A DNA stretch of 64,000 bases from Elusimicrobiaceae bacterium. GTDB taxonomy: Bacteria; Elusimicrobiota; Elusimicrobia; Elusimicrobiales; Elusimicrobiaceae. The position numbers and the translations under genes were made by a program. Below, one piece after another: positions 15,757-25,726 of the stretch. The stretch is from contig JAEELM010000036.1 of assembly GCA_016282685.1 (NCBI GenBank), positions 1 to 64,000 of the forward strand, written 5' to 3'. Every line of letters begins with the position of its first letter. The stretch's first letter is position 1. The notes under the pieces are model-generated. The model made no database searches. It saw nothing but the letters and a program-made list of their open reading frames with translations, and had not been told where the DNA came from.

Positions 15757-18357
15757 ATGAAAACAAGTAAAGAAATTCGCAATAGTTATTTAAATTTTTT
15801 TAAATCCAAAGGGCTGCCGGTGTTGCCGTCCAGTTCTTTAATTCCCCATTCAGACCCGACCCTCCTTTTTACTTCCGCCGGGATGGTGCAATTCAAAGCC
15901 AATTTTTTAGGAATTGATAATTCCCTTAAAAACGCAGCTACCTGCCAAAAATGTGTACGTACTACCGACATTGACAGCGTGGGCTTCACCGAACGTCACC
16001 TTACGTTTTTTGAAATGTTGGGAAATTTTTCCTTTGGAGATTATTTTAAGGAAGAAGCTATTGCGTGGGCGTGGGAATATTTAACGCAAGTTCTGGGTTT
16101 GGAAAAAGAAAAACTTTACGTCAGCATTTACAAAGGCGGGATCGCAGCGCGAGATGAGGAAGCTTGCCAAATTTGGAAGAAATTTGTGCCCACAGATCAT
16201 ATTTTTGAATTGGGAGAAGCCGATAACTTCTGGACAATGGGCCCTACAGGACCGTGCGGACCGTGCTCGGAAATTTATTACGATTTCGGCGAAAAAGGTT
16301 GCAAAAACCCACATTGTGATATTACGTGTGATTGCGGCCGTTTTGTGGAAATTTGGAATATTGTTTTTGAAAGCTACAACCGTCAAGAAGACGGAACTTT
16401 TAAAGCTTTGCCGCATAACAATATTGATACCGGTATGGGGTTAGAACGGTTGTGTATGGCTATCCAAGGGGCAAAGAATGTTTTTGAAACAGATTTATTT
16501 ACCCCTCTTACGGCAAAAGCAAAGAAAGATTTAAACATCAAAGGGGAAACGAAAGAGGAAATTGCTGCGTTGCGCATTATTGCAGATCATGCTCGCAGTT
16601 CCAGCTTTTTAATTGCAGAAGGCATTTTGCCCTCCAACGAAGGCCGCGGTTATATTTTGCGCCGGTTGATCCGCCGGGCAGCCCGTTATGCAAAATTAAT
16701 GGGTAACGATAAACCGTATCTCTATACATTGGTACCCACAGTGCAACAAATCTTCGGTGGGTTGTATCCGGAAATTGATAAAAATTTAAATCACATTCAA
16801 GAAGTGCTAAAACAAGAAGAAAAAACTTTTTTGAAAACACTGGTTACCGGGGAAGAAAAGCTGTCTGAGTTATTATCTAGCGGTAAAAAAACGCTTTCGG
16901 GAGAAGAAGCTTTCCATTTACACGAAACGTATGGTTTCCCTTTAGAGTTGACCAAAGAAATTGCGGCTGCCAAAGGGATAAGCATAGACGAAAAAGGCTA
17001 TGAAGCTGCTAAAGAAGCGGCCCAAGAAAAGAGCCGTTCCTATGCAGATGAATTTAGCAAAAATAAAGTGATTATGGTCCAAAAATTGGAGAGCACTTTA
17101 CCCGCTACTAGATTTGTGGGGTATGATACGCTTACTCAACAAGCACATGTAATTGCTTTATTAACCGAACAGTATGACCTTACAGATAATTTAAATGGAA
17201 GTGGATATGCGATAATGGATGTTACGCCCTTTTATGCAGAATCCGGTGGGCAAGTAGGGGATAAGGGATACATTCTTTGTAATAAACAAGAAGTAGCCCG
17301 CGTGCAAGATGTTCAAAAACCCTTGGGGAAAATCTACTTGCATAAAATAGAAGGAACACTCCAAAAAGGCGATACGGTAACATTGTGCGTAGATGAAAAT
17401 TTGCGCAAACGTTCCATGGCCAACCATAGTGCCATTCACTTGGTTAATGCGGCATTGCGTCAAGTATTTGGGCCTACCGTACATCAAAGCGGTTCATTTG
17501 TGTCGCCGGAGAGGTTCCGCTTCGATTATACGCTTTCCAAAACACCTACTGCCCAAGAATTAAATAAAGCATGGGCCCTTGCCAATAAAGCAGCTCAAGA
17601 TGCGCTGCCGGTAATGTGCCAAGAACGGCCTTTAGCCGACGCAGAAAAATTAGGCGCTGTGACGCTATTGGGTGAAAAATACGCAGACCCGGCTCGCTTT
17701 GTGTTAATGGGTGGAGATTTTGAACATCCCGAACAAAAATATAGTTTGGAACTTTGCGGGGGAACACACGTAAAAAATACGGCCGACGTAATAACGGTTA
17801 TGATCCTCAAAGAAGGTTCCGTTTCTGCCGGGGTGCGCCGTATAGAAGGGGTAGCCGGTTATGCGGCGGTGGACTATTTAAAAGAAATCAATCATCAAGC
17901 AGAAGAATTGGCCGCTCGGTTAGTTGTGCCCGTGAAAGATGTATTTGGTCGCATTCATACGCTTGTGGAAGAATTAAAAGAAGTGAAAAAACGCTACGAA
18001 GATTTTCGTTCAAAAACATTGGCCGCCGGCGGGGTAAATGAATTGACGTTTACACTGAAAAACGGAATCAGTTTAGTGTGGCGACGTGCCGACGAAGCCG
18101 AGCCCAAAGAACTGCGTAACATTGCCGATACGGTAGCCCAAAAACAAAAACAGGGCGTCGTGATTGTAACTTGTGATAAAGGAGACAAACGGTCATTTGT
18201 GGTTAAAACAGCCGGTAATATGCCGGGGGTTGATGCTTCTGCCATTGCCAAACAAATTGCCGCGGATCTCAACGGACGTGCCGGAGGACGCACAGATTTT
18301 GCGCAAGGTGGCGGTGAAGCCCGGAAACCCATGGAAGAAATGTTAATGGGTTTATAA
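15757..18357 (+). CDS. alaS: Alanyl-tRNA synthetase
   Basis: 866 residues, normal full length. Class II catalytic domain from residue 1 (HSDPTLLFTSAGMVQFK near 30-46, GPCGPCSEIYYDFG near 168-181, RGYILRRLIRRA near 297-308). The editing domain has zinc ligands NHSAIHLVN (H about 556 and 560) and CGGTH (about 666-670), and the C-Ala region has GRAGGRTDFAQGGG. It charges tRNA-Ala and clears Ser/Gly mischarging. It stands as a single gene with its own terminator. No strong Shine-Dalgarno precedes the ATG. Confidence 0.98.
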   Translation: MKTSKEIRNSYLNFFKSKGLPVLPSSSLIPHSDPTLLFTSAGMVQFKANFLGIDNSLKNAATCQKCVRTTDIDSVGFTERHLTFFEMLGNFSFGDYFKEEAIAWAWEYLTQVLGLEKEKLYVSIYKGGIAARDEEACQIWKKFVPTDHIFELGEADNFWTMGPTGPCGPCSEIYYDFGEKGCKNPHCDITCDCGRFVEIWNIVFESYNRQEDGTFKALPHNNIDTGMGLERLCMAIQGAKNVFETDLFTPLTAKAKKDLNIKGETKEEIAALRIIADHARSSSFLIAEGILPSNEGRGYILRRLIRRAARYAKLMGNDKPYLYTLVPTVQQIFGGLYPEIDKNLNHIQEVLKQEEKTFLKTLVTGEEKLSELLSSGKKTLSGEEAFHLHETYGFPLELTKEIAAAKGISIDEKGYEAAKEAAQEKSRSYADEFSKNKVIMVQKLESTLPATRFVGYDTLTQQAHVIALLTEQYDLTDNLNGSGYAIMDVTPFYAESGGQVGDKGYILCNKQEVARVQDVQKPLGKIYLHKIEGTLQKGDTVTLCVDENLRKRSMANHSAIHLVNAALRQVFGPTVHQSGSFVSPERFRFDYTLSKTPTAQELNKAWALANKAAQDALPVMCQERPLADAEKLGAVTLLGEKYADPARFVLMGGDFEHPEQKYSLELCGGTHVKNTADVITVMILKEGSVSAGVRRIEGVAGYAAVDYLKEINHQAEELAARLVVPVKDVFGRIHTLVEELKEVKKRYEDFRSKTLAAGGVNELTFTLKNGISLVWRRADEAEPKELRNIADTVAQKQKQGVVIVTCDKGDKRSFVVKTAGNMPGVDASAIAKQIAADLNGRAGGRTDFAQGGGEARKPMEEMLMGL

Positions 18358-18364
18358 ACATTTG

Positions 18365-18394
18365 AAAAACCGGGCCGAAAAGCCCGGTTTTTTA
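18365..18394 (+). terminator. Intrinsic terminator of alaS
   Basis: AAACCGGGC and GCCCGGTTT pair around CGAAAA and are followed by T6A, starting 8 nt after the alaS stop. Confidence 0.88.
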
Positions 18395-18401
18395 TAAGAA
18401 G

Positions 18402-18427
18402 AAAGACCTTGCATTTGCAAGGTCTTT
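18402..18427 (-). terminator. Intrinsic terminator of tRNA-Tyr
   Basis: AAAGACCTTGC and GCAAGGTCTTT form an 11-bp stem with an ATTT/AAAT loop. On the minus strand it is followed by TTTCTTCTT, 8 nt beyond the tRNA-Tyr 3' end. Confidence 0.7.
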
Positions 18428-18434
18428 AAATTCT

Positions 18435-18520
18435 TGGTAGGAGTAGGATTCGAACCTACGTAGGGCGTAGCCCGACGGTTTTACAGACCGTTGCTTTTGA
18501 CCGCTCAGCCATCCTACCGA
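18435..18520 (-). tRNA. tRNA-Tyr (anticodon GTA)
   Basis: On the minus strand: acceptor GGTAGGA/TCCTACC with discriminator A; anticodon stem ACGGT/ACCGT with loop CTGTAAA (anticodon GTA); a long class II variable arm (CGGGCTACGCCC region); and T arm with GTTCGAATCC. The long variable arm is normal for bacterial tRNA-Tyr. CCA is not encoded. Confidence 0.96.
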
Positions 18521-18558
18521 GTACAAATCAATTTTTACTTAAACAACTAAGTACATAT

Positions 18559-18587
18559 ATTATAACAAAAATGAAAGGCGCTGTCAT
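18559..18587 (-). promoter_or_regulatory. Sigma70-type promoter of tRNA-Tyr
   Basis: The minus strand has ATGACA (-35, five of six matches), 17 nt, then TATAAT (-10). The predicted start is about 30 nt upstream of the mature tRNA 5' end. Confidence 0.7.
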
Positions 18588-18647
18588 TTTTTCCGTCGCT
18601 ACCGAATATTTTTTATTGTTCTTAATTCATACAAGCAGGCATAAAAT

Positions 18648-18656
18648 TGCTAAAAT
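18648..18656 (+). promoter_or_regulatory. Extended -10 of a candidate leaderless promoter (mutS operon)
   Basis: TGCTAAAAT ends 6 nt before the mutS ATG (18663). No Shine-Dalgarno is present. The eight-gene operon would start as a leaderless mRNA. Confidence 0.5.
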
Positions 18657-18662
18657 ACCCTT

Positions 18663-21224
18663 ATGGCGAAATCGAATTTAACTCCGCTGATGAAACAATA
18701 TTATGATGTGCGGGCCAAATACCCGGACATTATCCTTTTTTTCCGCCTGGGCGATTTTTATGAAATGTTTGACGAACAAGCCCGGGAAGTCAGCGGACTG
18801 TTGGGCCTTACGTTGACGGCCCGAAACGGAACCCCCATGTGTGGTATTCCGTATCATGCAGCCAATACCTATATTACTCGTTTGCTGGCGGCCGGAAAGA
18901 AAATAGGAATTTGTGAACAGACCAGCTCGGTAATGGATAAAGAAACCAAACTTTTTGAACGCAAAGTTACGCGTGTCATTACTCCCGGCACACTCATGGA
19001 AGATACTTTGCTGGATGCCAGCCAACCTAACTATTTGGTAGCTTTGGATGTTACAAAAGACGGTTGGGCCCTGGCCTGTGTAGAAGTTTCCACCGGCGAA
19101 TTTTGGGTTAATCAAAATGATAAAGACCCGGCTTTGACTAATTTGGCTTCTGCTCTTGCTACGATTAATCCTTCCGAACTACTGGCTACAAAAGAAGCGC
19201 TCTCTGTGTTGCAGCAGAAGATCATTATTCCCGCTACCCTTACGCTTACACCGCAGAATGCTTTTGATGGAGATTATACCCTTCCTGCCTCCTGGCCCGC
19301 ATTAGGGGCGTGGACATCACACAAGCGCGCTTTAGCGTGTGCACTTCAAATCATGAAGTATCTCAATGTAACCGAACCCAGTTTTAAAGCAGTTCTTGTC
19401 CCTGCATACCGAGAACTAAAGGAATGTTTGCAAATTGATGAAAATGCGGTTGCTTCTTTGGAACTGGTGAAGAGCCAAGAAGGGGGACGCACCGGCAGTT
19501 TGTGGGCATTGTTAGACAAAACGAAAACAGCGGTAGGTAGCCGTAAGCTAAAAGAATGGCTTTTACATCCTTTATTGGATAGAGCGGAAATTTTTACACG
19601 TCAAAACTGTGTAGAGGCTTTTGTAAAAAATCAGTCCGCATTGGCAGATGTGTGTGTGTTGTTGGAAAACATTTCTGACATTGAACGCATTATGACGCGC
19701 GTGGCCACCGGCACGGCTTCTCCCCGCGATTTGTCCGGATTGCGCCAGTCCTTGCTGAATGTAGATCCCTTTACCCGTTGGTTTGAAAATTACCCATCCG
19801 TAGCACCTCATTTGCACAGTATTTTTAATAAAATTTTGCCGGTTCTTAATGAAATGTCCCGGCTTTTATATGAGGCTATTGATGAAAATCCGCCGCTTCA
19901 TTTGCAAGACGGACATGTCATTCGGCGCGGATATAATGCAGAATTAGATGAACTACGTTCGCTTAAAGAAAATTCCCACCAGACTTTGGAACAATTGTGT
20001 GCCACCGAAAAAGAAAAAACAGGAATTTCCAATTTGAAAGTGGGATATAATTCGGTTTACGGATATTATCTGGAAGTGTCAAAAGGGCAATTGTCTAAAG
20101 TGCCTTATCGTTATGTACGAAAGCAAACGCTTGTCAATGCGGAGCGTTTTATAACGGAAGAATTAAAGCAATTAGAAGATAAAATTCTCAATGCGCAGCA
20201 ACGTATTTTGCGGTTAGAATCAGCCACTTTTGATGCAGTACGAAAAACGGTAGGGGCACAACTGGAACCCTTAAAAACGTTTGCACAGTTGGTGTCACAA
20301 TTAGACGTGTACCAATCTTTGGCTTTATGTGCCTTGAAAGGAAATTGGACACGCCCCCAAGTGGAAGAAGGGTTGGAATTGCATTACGAGCAAGGGCGTC
20401 ATCCTCTGGTGGAAGCCACCTTGGCGGCGGGCAGTTTTGTACCGAATGATTTAACCTTAGGTACTGCGGACACGCAAATTATGCTTATTACCGGTCCCAA
20501 TATGGGGGGGAAAAGTGTCTATTTGAAACAAACAGCTTTAATTGTAATTTTAGCGCAGATGGGCAGTTTCGTGCCGGCTGTTTCGGCCCAAATAGGTATT
20601 GTGGACCGTATCATGACGCGCATTGGTGCGCATGACGCTTTGGGACGGGGAAATTCTACTTTTATGGTAGAGATGAATGAAACGGCCCATATTTTGGCTT
20701 CCCTTACGCCGCGCAGTTTAATTTTATTGGATGAAGTGGGGCGCGGAACTTCCACGTTTGACGGCATTTCGATTGCTTGGGCCATTGTGGAATATTTGTA
20801 TAAGCCTAAAAATGGAAGCAAAGTGATGTTTGCCACACACTATTTTGAATTGGTGGATTTAGAAAATAAATATGACCGCGTGAAAAATTATCATGTGGAA
20901 GCAAAAGAATATAAAAATGCAGCCGGAGAGAGTAAACTGGCGTTTCTTTATCAAATTTTAAAAGGGGCGGCCGACCAATCGTATGGGATACATGTGGCGG
21001 AAATCGCCGGGTTACCGCCAGCTTGTACATTGCGCGCACGTAAAGTATTGAAAGATTTGGAAGCAAAAAAAGGCACGAAAATTTCCGTCAAAGAACAAGA
21101 CATGGTAAAAGATTTGTTTTCTTCGCCCATTGTGGAAGAAATAAAAATGGCAGATCCCAATAAATTAACACCCATGGAAGCCTTGCAATTAATCAGCGAA
21201 TGGAAGAAACGAATTGATGAATAG
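18663..21224 (+). CDS. mutS: DNA mismatch repair protein MutS
   Basis: 853 residues, full-length MutS1. The mismatch-binding domain has the Phe-x-Glu type motif in FFRLGDFYEMF (about 21-31). The ATPase domain has Walker A GPNMGGKSVYLK (about 611-622), Walker B LILLDEVGRGTSTFDG (about 688-703) and FATHYFEL. It binds mismatches and recruits MutL, encoded next with an 8-nt overlap. It heads a plus-strand operon running to 30300. Confidence 0.98.
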   Translation: MAKSNLTPLMKQYYDVRAKYPDIILFFRLGDFYEMFDEQAREVSGLLGLTLTARNGTPMCGIPYHAANTYITRLLAAGKKIGICEQTSSVMDKETKLFERKVTRVITPGTLMEDTLLDASQPNYLVALDVTKDGWALACVEVSTGEFWVNQNDKDPALTNLASALATINPSELLATKEALSVLQQKIIIPATLTLTPQNAFDGDYTLPASWPALGAWTSHKRALACALQIMKYLNVTEPSFKAVLVPAYRELKECLQIDENAVASLELVKSQEGGRTGSLWALLDKTKTAVGSRKLKEWLLHPLLDRAEIFTRQNCVEAFVKNQSALADVCVLLENISDIERIMTRVATGTASPRDLSGLRQSLLNVDPFTRWFENYPSVAPHLHSIFNKILPVLNEMSRLLYEAIDENPPLHLQDGHVIRRGYNAELDELRSLKENSHQTLEQLCATEKEKTGISNLKVGYNSVYGYYLEVSKGQLSKVPYRYVRKQTLVNAERFITEELKQLEDKILNAQQRILRLESATFDAVRKTVGAQLEPLKTFAQLVSQLDVYQSLALCALKGNWTRPQVEEGLELHYEQGRHPLVEATLAAGSFVPNDLTLGTADTQIMLITGPNMGGKSVYLKQTALIVILAQMGSFVPAVSAQIGIVDRIMTRIGAHDALGRGNSTFMVEMNETAHILASLTPRSLILLDEVGRGTSTFDGISIAWAIVEYLYKPKNGSKVMFATHYFELVDLENKYDRVKNYHVEAKEYKNAAGESKLAFLYQILKGAADQSYGIHVAEIAGLPPACTLRARKVLKDLEAKKGTKISVKEQDMVKDLFSSPIVEEIKMADPNKLTPMEALQLISEWKKRIDE

Positions 21225-23121
21225 TATTCACGTTTTAGATGAAAAAACAGCCAGCCAAATTGCCGCCGGGGAAGTAATCGAGCGGCCGGCCGGTGTGCTT
21301 AAAGAATTGTTGGAGAATGCAGTAGATGCCGGTGCCACAAGTGTTCATATTACCATAGAGGGAGCCGGGCGTAATCTCATTCGTATTAATGACAATGGGA
21401 AAGGTATGAGCGCACAGGATTTGGAACTGTGTGTTAAACGCCATGCTACCAGCAAAATTCAATCATTTGACGATTTAACTTCTTTAAAGACATTTGGTTT
21501 CCGTGGGGAAGCTCTTTATTCCATAGCGGCTGTTTCCAAAATGACGCTCGCCAGCTGCCAGGAAGGAGCCGAAGGAAATCGTTTGGAATTGCACGGGGGA
21601 AAAATAGTTGCCAAAAGCCCGTCACCGGCTGTTCGCGGAACAACCGTGGAAATCCGTGATCTTTTTTATAATGTGCCGGCCCGCTTAAAATTTTTAAAAA
21701 GTGATGCTTATGAAAGAGCCTGTTTACTCAAAGTAATAGAAGAAAGTGCTTTGGCCAATTTAGATGTTGGCTATCATGTAACCGTTAACGGGCGCGAAGT
21801 ATATAATTTACCTGCTCAAACGGAAGATTTTCCAACGGCTGTAAAAAACCGTGCCCGGGAAATTTTCGGAACGGAAGTAACGGAAAGCTTTGTGTTTCGC
21901 ACATTTGATCAATGGGGGCTTAAGCTGTTTATTACTCCTGCAGACAAATTGGTAACGGTGCGTGATTATCAAGTTATTTTTATCAACCGGCGGCCCATTG
22001 ATTCTAAAACCGTACAACAAGCTATCTACAAAGCTTATCAAAATGCACGTCCTAAAGAACGTCACCCTGCATTTTTAGCATACTTGACGTTATCGCCTGC
22101 TGACTTTGATGTAAATATCCATCCACAGAAACGTGAAGTTCGTTTTGTAGATGAACACAATGTCTTCAATTTTTTGTTGCAGGCGGCCGGTGAAACTATT
22201 TTTTCCAACGGCCGTGCAGTAGAGGCATCTTTGCCGACGTCGGAGGTCCTTCCCCCTGCGCCACCCCAACAATTGCCAAAGGCAACAGTCGCTCCCTCAA
22301 GTGCCAAGAAAACGCCCATGCAAATTTTTGCGGAAACGTTTGGTTATTTATCGAACAAAAAAACAAATTCAAACCTTTCATATACGGCTGAAAAGGCTGC
22401 AGTTCTTCCATCCTATGAAAATGATACTTTGCGGGAAAGCGAACAGTGGGTCCCGCCATCAAAGGAACCTGTTGCGGAACCACAAAAAACAATTTATTCT
22501 CCTCAACCGGCGGAAGAATGGCCCGTTTCCGGCCCGCAATGGTATCAGGGGCCTTATCATTATTTAGGCCAGTTGCAAAGAAGTTATTTGCTGTTTGAAA
22601 ATCCACAGGGATTGGTGCTGATTGATCAACACGCAGCACAAGAACGGGTACTTTTTGAACGTTATTTAGAGGCATTTGAAAATCATACGTTGCAAGTGCA
22701 AAAATTATTGTTCCCTATTCATGTAGATTTAATGCCCTCCGCTGCCGAAACATTGCTTTCTTGGGCTGATTTTTTAAAGAAAGCAGGGTTTGAAATTGAG
22801 CCTTTTTCTGCTCGGACCATTTTGGTAAGAACCATGCCGCACATTATCCGGTTGCAAGAAGATGAGATGAAAGCGTTTATAGAGTCTCTTTCCCAAATGG
22901 CGGATGATATTTCCAAAGCGACTGATGAACTCAAACGTAAAATGATTGCTATGTTAGCTTGCAAACGTGCCGTCAAAGCGCATGATGCGCTCTCTGCTTC
23001 AGAGGCGCAAACGCTTCTTGAGAATATGAAAAATTGCAAAGACGGGATGCACTGCCCGCACGGGCGCCCTGTTTTAGCGCAATTAAACATTCATAAAATA
23101 GACAAGCTATTTGGCCGTTAA
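21217..23121 (+). CDS. mutL: DNA mismatch repair protein MutL, endonuclease type
   Basis: Start set at ATG 21217 (634 aa) rather than the TTG before it. GHKL ATPase N terminus: ELLENAVDAGAT, DNGKGM, RHATSKI, FRGEAL. A proline-rich linker (about 340-445) precedes the dimerisation/endonuclease domain, which contains DQHAAQERVLFE, a match to the DQHA-x2-E-x4-E metal motif, plus ACKRAVKA and CPHGRP. MutL is therefore predicted to nick DNA itself, as in organisms without MutH. It overlaps mutS by 8 nt. Confidence 0.97.
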   Translation: MNSIHVLDEKTASQIAAGEVIERPAGVLKELLENAVDAGATSVHITIEGAGRNLIRINDNGKGMSAQDLELCVKRHATSKIQSFDDLTSLKTFGFRGEALYSIAAVSKMTLASCQEGAEGNRLELHGGKIVAKSPSPAVRGTTVEIRDLFYNVPARLKFLKSDAYERACLLKVIEESALANLDVGYHVTVNGREVYNLPAQTEDFPTAVKNRAREIFGTEVTESFVFRTFDQWGLKLFITPADKLVTVRDYQVIFINRRPIDSKTVQQAIYKAYQNARPKERHPAFLAYLTLSPADFDVNIHPQKREVRFVDEHNVFNFLLQAAGETIFSNGRAVEASLPTSEVLPPAPPQQLPKATVAPSSAKKTPMQIFAETFGYLSNKKTNSNLSYTAEKAAVLPSYENDTLRESEQWVPPSKEPVAEPQKTIYSPQPAEEWPVSGPQWYQGPYHYLGQLQRSYLLFENPQGLVLIDQHAAQERVLFERYLEAFENHTLQVQKLLFPIHVDLMPSAAETLLSWADFLKKAGFEIEPFSARTILVRTMPHIIRLQEDEMKAFIESLSQMADDISKATDELKRKMIAMLACKRAVKAHDALSASEAQTLLENMKNCKDGMHCPHGRPVLAQLNIHKIDKLFGR

Positions 23122-23148
23122 AGAACGGATACTTGGAACAATTTGCCA

Positions 23149-23187
23149 AAGAGGCTGCCAAATGCTACAGGCGGCCTCTTCCTTTTC
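23149..23187 (+). terminator. Possible terminator or attenuator between mutL and hpt
   Basis: AAGAGGCTGCC pairs with GGCGGCCTCTT (11 bp, one T-G) around a 10-nt loop and is followed by CCTTTTCC. The T-run is poor, so readthrough into hpt-ftsH is likely. Confidence 0.5.
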
Positions 23188-23234
23188 CACCTAAAAAAAG
23201 ATATCCTATATATATACCTATTAAGGAGGTCGCT

Positions 23235-23762
23235 ATGCCGGATACACCTGTTTTGGAACGTGTTTTATTTTCTGAAAAACAATTAGCAGACCGCGTGGCA
23301 GAGTTGGGCCACCAAATATCGGCCGATTACAAAGGGAAAAAGCCTTTATTTGTCGGGATTTTGCGGGGCTGTATTTTATTCTATTCCGACTTGATGAAAC
23401 AAATTACTATCGATTGTAATATGGATTTTATGTGCCTTTCTTCTTATGCCGGTACTTCCAGCACCGGGCAAGTACGCACCATGTTAGACTTGCGTGAAAG
23501 TATCAAAGGCCGCCATGTGGTAATTGTGGAAGACATCGTGGACACAGGGTTAACGCTGGACTATTTAATGGGGAATTTAAAAAGCCGTGGGGCTGCTAGT
23601 ATCGAAATTTGTTGTTTACTCGATAAGCCAAGCAACCGCAAAGCGCCGGTTCATCCCAAATATGTGGGTTTTGAAGTGGAAAATGAGTTTGTAATCGGAT
23701 ATGGCTTAGATTATAACGAACTATACCGTAATTTACCGTATATAGGGGTATTTAAGAAATAA
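23235..23762 (+). CDS. hpt: Hypoxanthine phosphoribosyltransferase
   Basis: Start set at ATG 23235 behind a perfect AAGGAGGT (23223-23230), giving 175 residues, the normal length. Type I PRTase with the PRPP loop VVIVEDIVDTGLTL (about 96-109) and the hood/purine region KYVGFEVENEFVIGYGLDY near the C terminus. It salvages hypoxanthine and guanine to IMP and GMP in the cytoplasm. Its TAA overlaps the ftsH ATG by one base; hpt-ftsH adjacency is common in bacteria. Confidence 0.96.
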   Translation: MPDTPVLERVLFSEKQLADRVAELGHQISADYKGKKPLFVGILRGCILFYSDLMKQITIDCNMDFMCLSSYAGTSSTGQVRTMLDLRESIKGRHVVIVEDIVDTGLTLDYLMGNLKSRGAASIEICCLLDKPSNRKAPVHPKYVGFEVENEFVIGYGLDYNELYRNLPYIGVFKK

Positions 23763-25711
23763 TGAAGAACAATAAACGTCCTAATCAACGCCGGATTGTT
23801 TCATTCGGGCAAATCGCCGGTTGGATTTTAGTATTTGTGTTGGCGGTGGTGTTATTTAATCGTCCGGGCCACAAAACGACCGAGTTGGATTATTCGGAAT
23901 TTAAACAAAAAGTGGCAGCGGCGGAAGTATCCGATTTGACAATCGCGCCTGAAACCATTGTGGGTATGTATAAGAATACAGAGGGGAAGTTTCTCCCTTT
24001 CAAAACAGTGCGCATGGACGACCCTGAATTGGTAAAAGAGCTGTCAGCTGCGAAGGTAAAATTTCGCGCGGAAAAAGATAACAGTTGGATTGGCAACATC
24101 TTGTTTAATGTATTATGGATTGTTCTTTTGGTAGGTCTTTGGTGGTTTATCTTCTTACGTCCGCAACGAAGCGACGGCAAAAGCGCTATGAATTTTGCCC
24201 GCTCAAAAGCTAAAATGCAGGACCCTTCTCAACAAACCGTTACTTTTAAAGATGTAGCGGGTTGTGAAGAGGCCAAAGAAGAATTGCAGGACATTATTAA
24301 ATTTTTAAAAAATCCTAAAAAATTCCAAAAGTTAGGAGGCAAATTGCCCAAAGGTGTGTTGCTCTACGGAGCTCCCGGTACGGGTAAAACGTTGCTGGCA
24401 AAGGCTGTGGCGGGAGAAGCCGGTGTGGCATTTTTTTCCGCTTCCGCTTCGGAATTTGTGGAAATGTTTGTAGGTGTGGGTGCCGCTCGTGTGCGGGATT
24501 TATTTGACCAAGCCAAAAAGAACGCGCCGGCTATTATTTTTATTGACGAGTTAGACGCTGTAGGCCGTCGTCGTTTTGCCGGTATTGGAGGGGGGCATGA
24601 TGAACGCGAACAAACCCTTAACCAATTACTGATTGAATTAGATGGCTTTGAAAGCAAACAAGGTATTATTTTAATGGCTTCTACCAACCGCCCGGATGTG
24701 TTGGATCCGGCACTGATTCGTCCCGGTCGTTTTGACCGGCATGTGTCTGTTCCGGCGCCGGACCTTAAAGGCCGTGAGGATATCCTGAAAGTGCACGCCA
24801 AAAAAGTAAAATTGGCCGAAGGTGTTAATTTAGCAACCGTCGCGAAAAGCACGCCCGGTTTTGTAGGAGCTGATTTAGCCAATGTAGTCAACGAAGCGGC
24901 TATTTTGGCGGCGCGTGCCGATAAAGAAGCTGTGGAAAACGCGGACATGGAAGAAGCCATCGAACGCGTGATTGCAGGCCCACAAAAGAAATCACGCATT
25001 ATTTCTCCCAAAGAATTGCAAATTATTGCCGCGCATGAAGTAGGCCATACGGTAGTGGCCCGTATGACGCGCCATTCTGACCCGGTGCACAAAGTATCTA
25101 TTATCCCGCGGGGGCAAGCCTTGGGATATACGTTACAATTGCCGGAAGAAGATAAATTCTTGACCAGCAAATCTGAATTTAAAGATAAATTATGTATTTT
25201 GTTAGGAGGCCGTGCGGCAGAAGAAATTGTGTTTGGAGAAATTACCTCCGGTGCCAGTGACGATCTTAACAAAACTATGGCTTATGCCCGCAAGATGATT
25301 ATGGAACTGGGTATGAGTGAAAAACTGGGACCGATTTCATTGCCCAGCAATGAAGAAGGGGAAGTTTTCTTAGGGCGTGATTTGTCCCGCCATACTACTT
25401 ATTCTCAAGAATTGGCCAAAGTAATTGATGAAGAAATTATGGAACTCATTCGTTCTTCTTATACGCGCGCCAAAGAGATTATTACTAACAATCGTGTTGC
25501 TTTTGATAAGTTAGTGTCTGTGTTGTTGGAGAAGGAAGTGGTAGAGGCGGATGAAATAGACGTTATTTTGGGACTCAAAGAGCCAGCAGCCCCGCAAACA
25601 GACAAAGTGCCCGCCGACCCGAAAATTGCACAAGAAAAGAAAGAAGAACCTTCTGCGCAGACGCCTGAAGTGAAACAAGGGGATTTGTTTGGAGATGCTA
25701 ACCCCTCTTAA
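23762..25711 (+). CDS. ftsH: ATP-dependent zinc metalloprotease FtsH
   Basis: 649-residue membrane AAA+ protease for quality control of membrane and short-lived proteins. Two membrane helices (about 13-30 and 115-135) flank a periplasmic domain. The AAA domain has Walker A GAPGTGKT (about 201-208), Walker [10 protein letters not shown] and second-region-of-homology RPGRFDR. The M41 zinc site HEVGH is near residue 425, with a downstream acidic ligand in TSGASDDL. The C-terminal tail is charged and low complexity. Confidence 0.98.
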   Translation: MKNNKRPNQRRIVSFGQIAGWILVFVLAVVLFNRPGHKTTELDYSEFKQKVAAAEVSDLTIAPETIVGMYKNTEGKFLPFKTVRMDDPELVKELSAAKVKFRAEKDNSWIGNILFNVLWIVLLVGLWWFIFLRPQRSDGKSAMNFARSKAKMQDPSQQTVTFKDVAGCEEAKEELQDIIKFLKNPKKFQKLGGKLPKGVLLYGAPGTGKTLLAKAVAGEAGVAFFSASASEFVEMFVGVGAARVRDLFDQAKKNAPAIIFIDELDAVGRRRFAGIGGGHDEREQTLNQLLIELDGFESKQGIILMASTNRPDVLDPALIRPGRFDRHVSVPAPDLKGREDILKVHAKKVKLAEGVNLATVAKSTPGFVGADLANVVNEAAILAARADKEAVENADMEEAIERVIAGPQKKSRIISPKELQIIAAHEVGHTVVARMTRHSDPVHKVSIIPRGQALGYTLQLPEEDKFLTSKSEFKDKLCILLGGRAAEEIVFGEITSGASDDLNKTMAYARKMIMELGMSEKLGPISLPSNEEGEVFLGRDLSRHTTYSQELAKVIDEEIMELIRSSYTRAKEIITNNRVAFDKLVSVLLEKEVVEADEIDVILGLKEPAAPQTDKVPADPKIAQEKKEEPSAQTPEVKQGDLFGDANPS

Positions 25712-25726
25712 ACAAAAGGAATGATT

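Noticed and set aside
24364-25272. 302-residue minus-strand frame
   Set aside because: It is fully antisense to ftsH, Ser/Ala-rich without domains, and has no ribosome-binding site; a codon-bias shadow.
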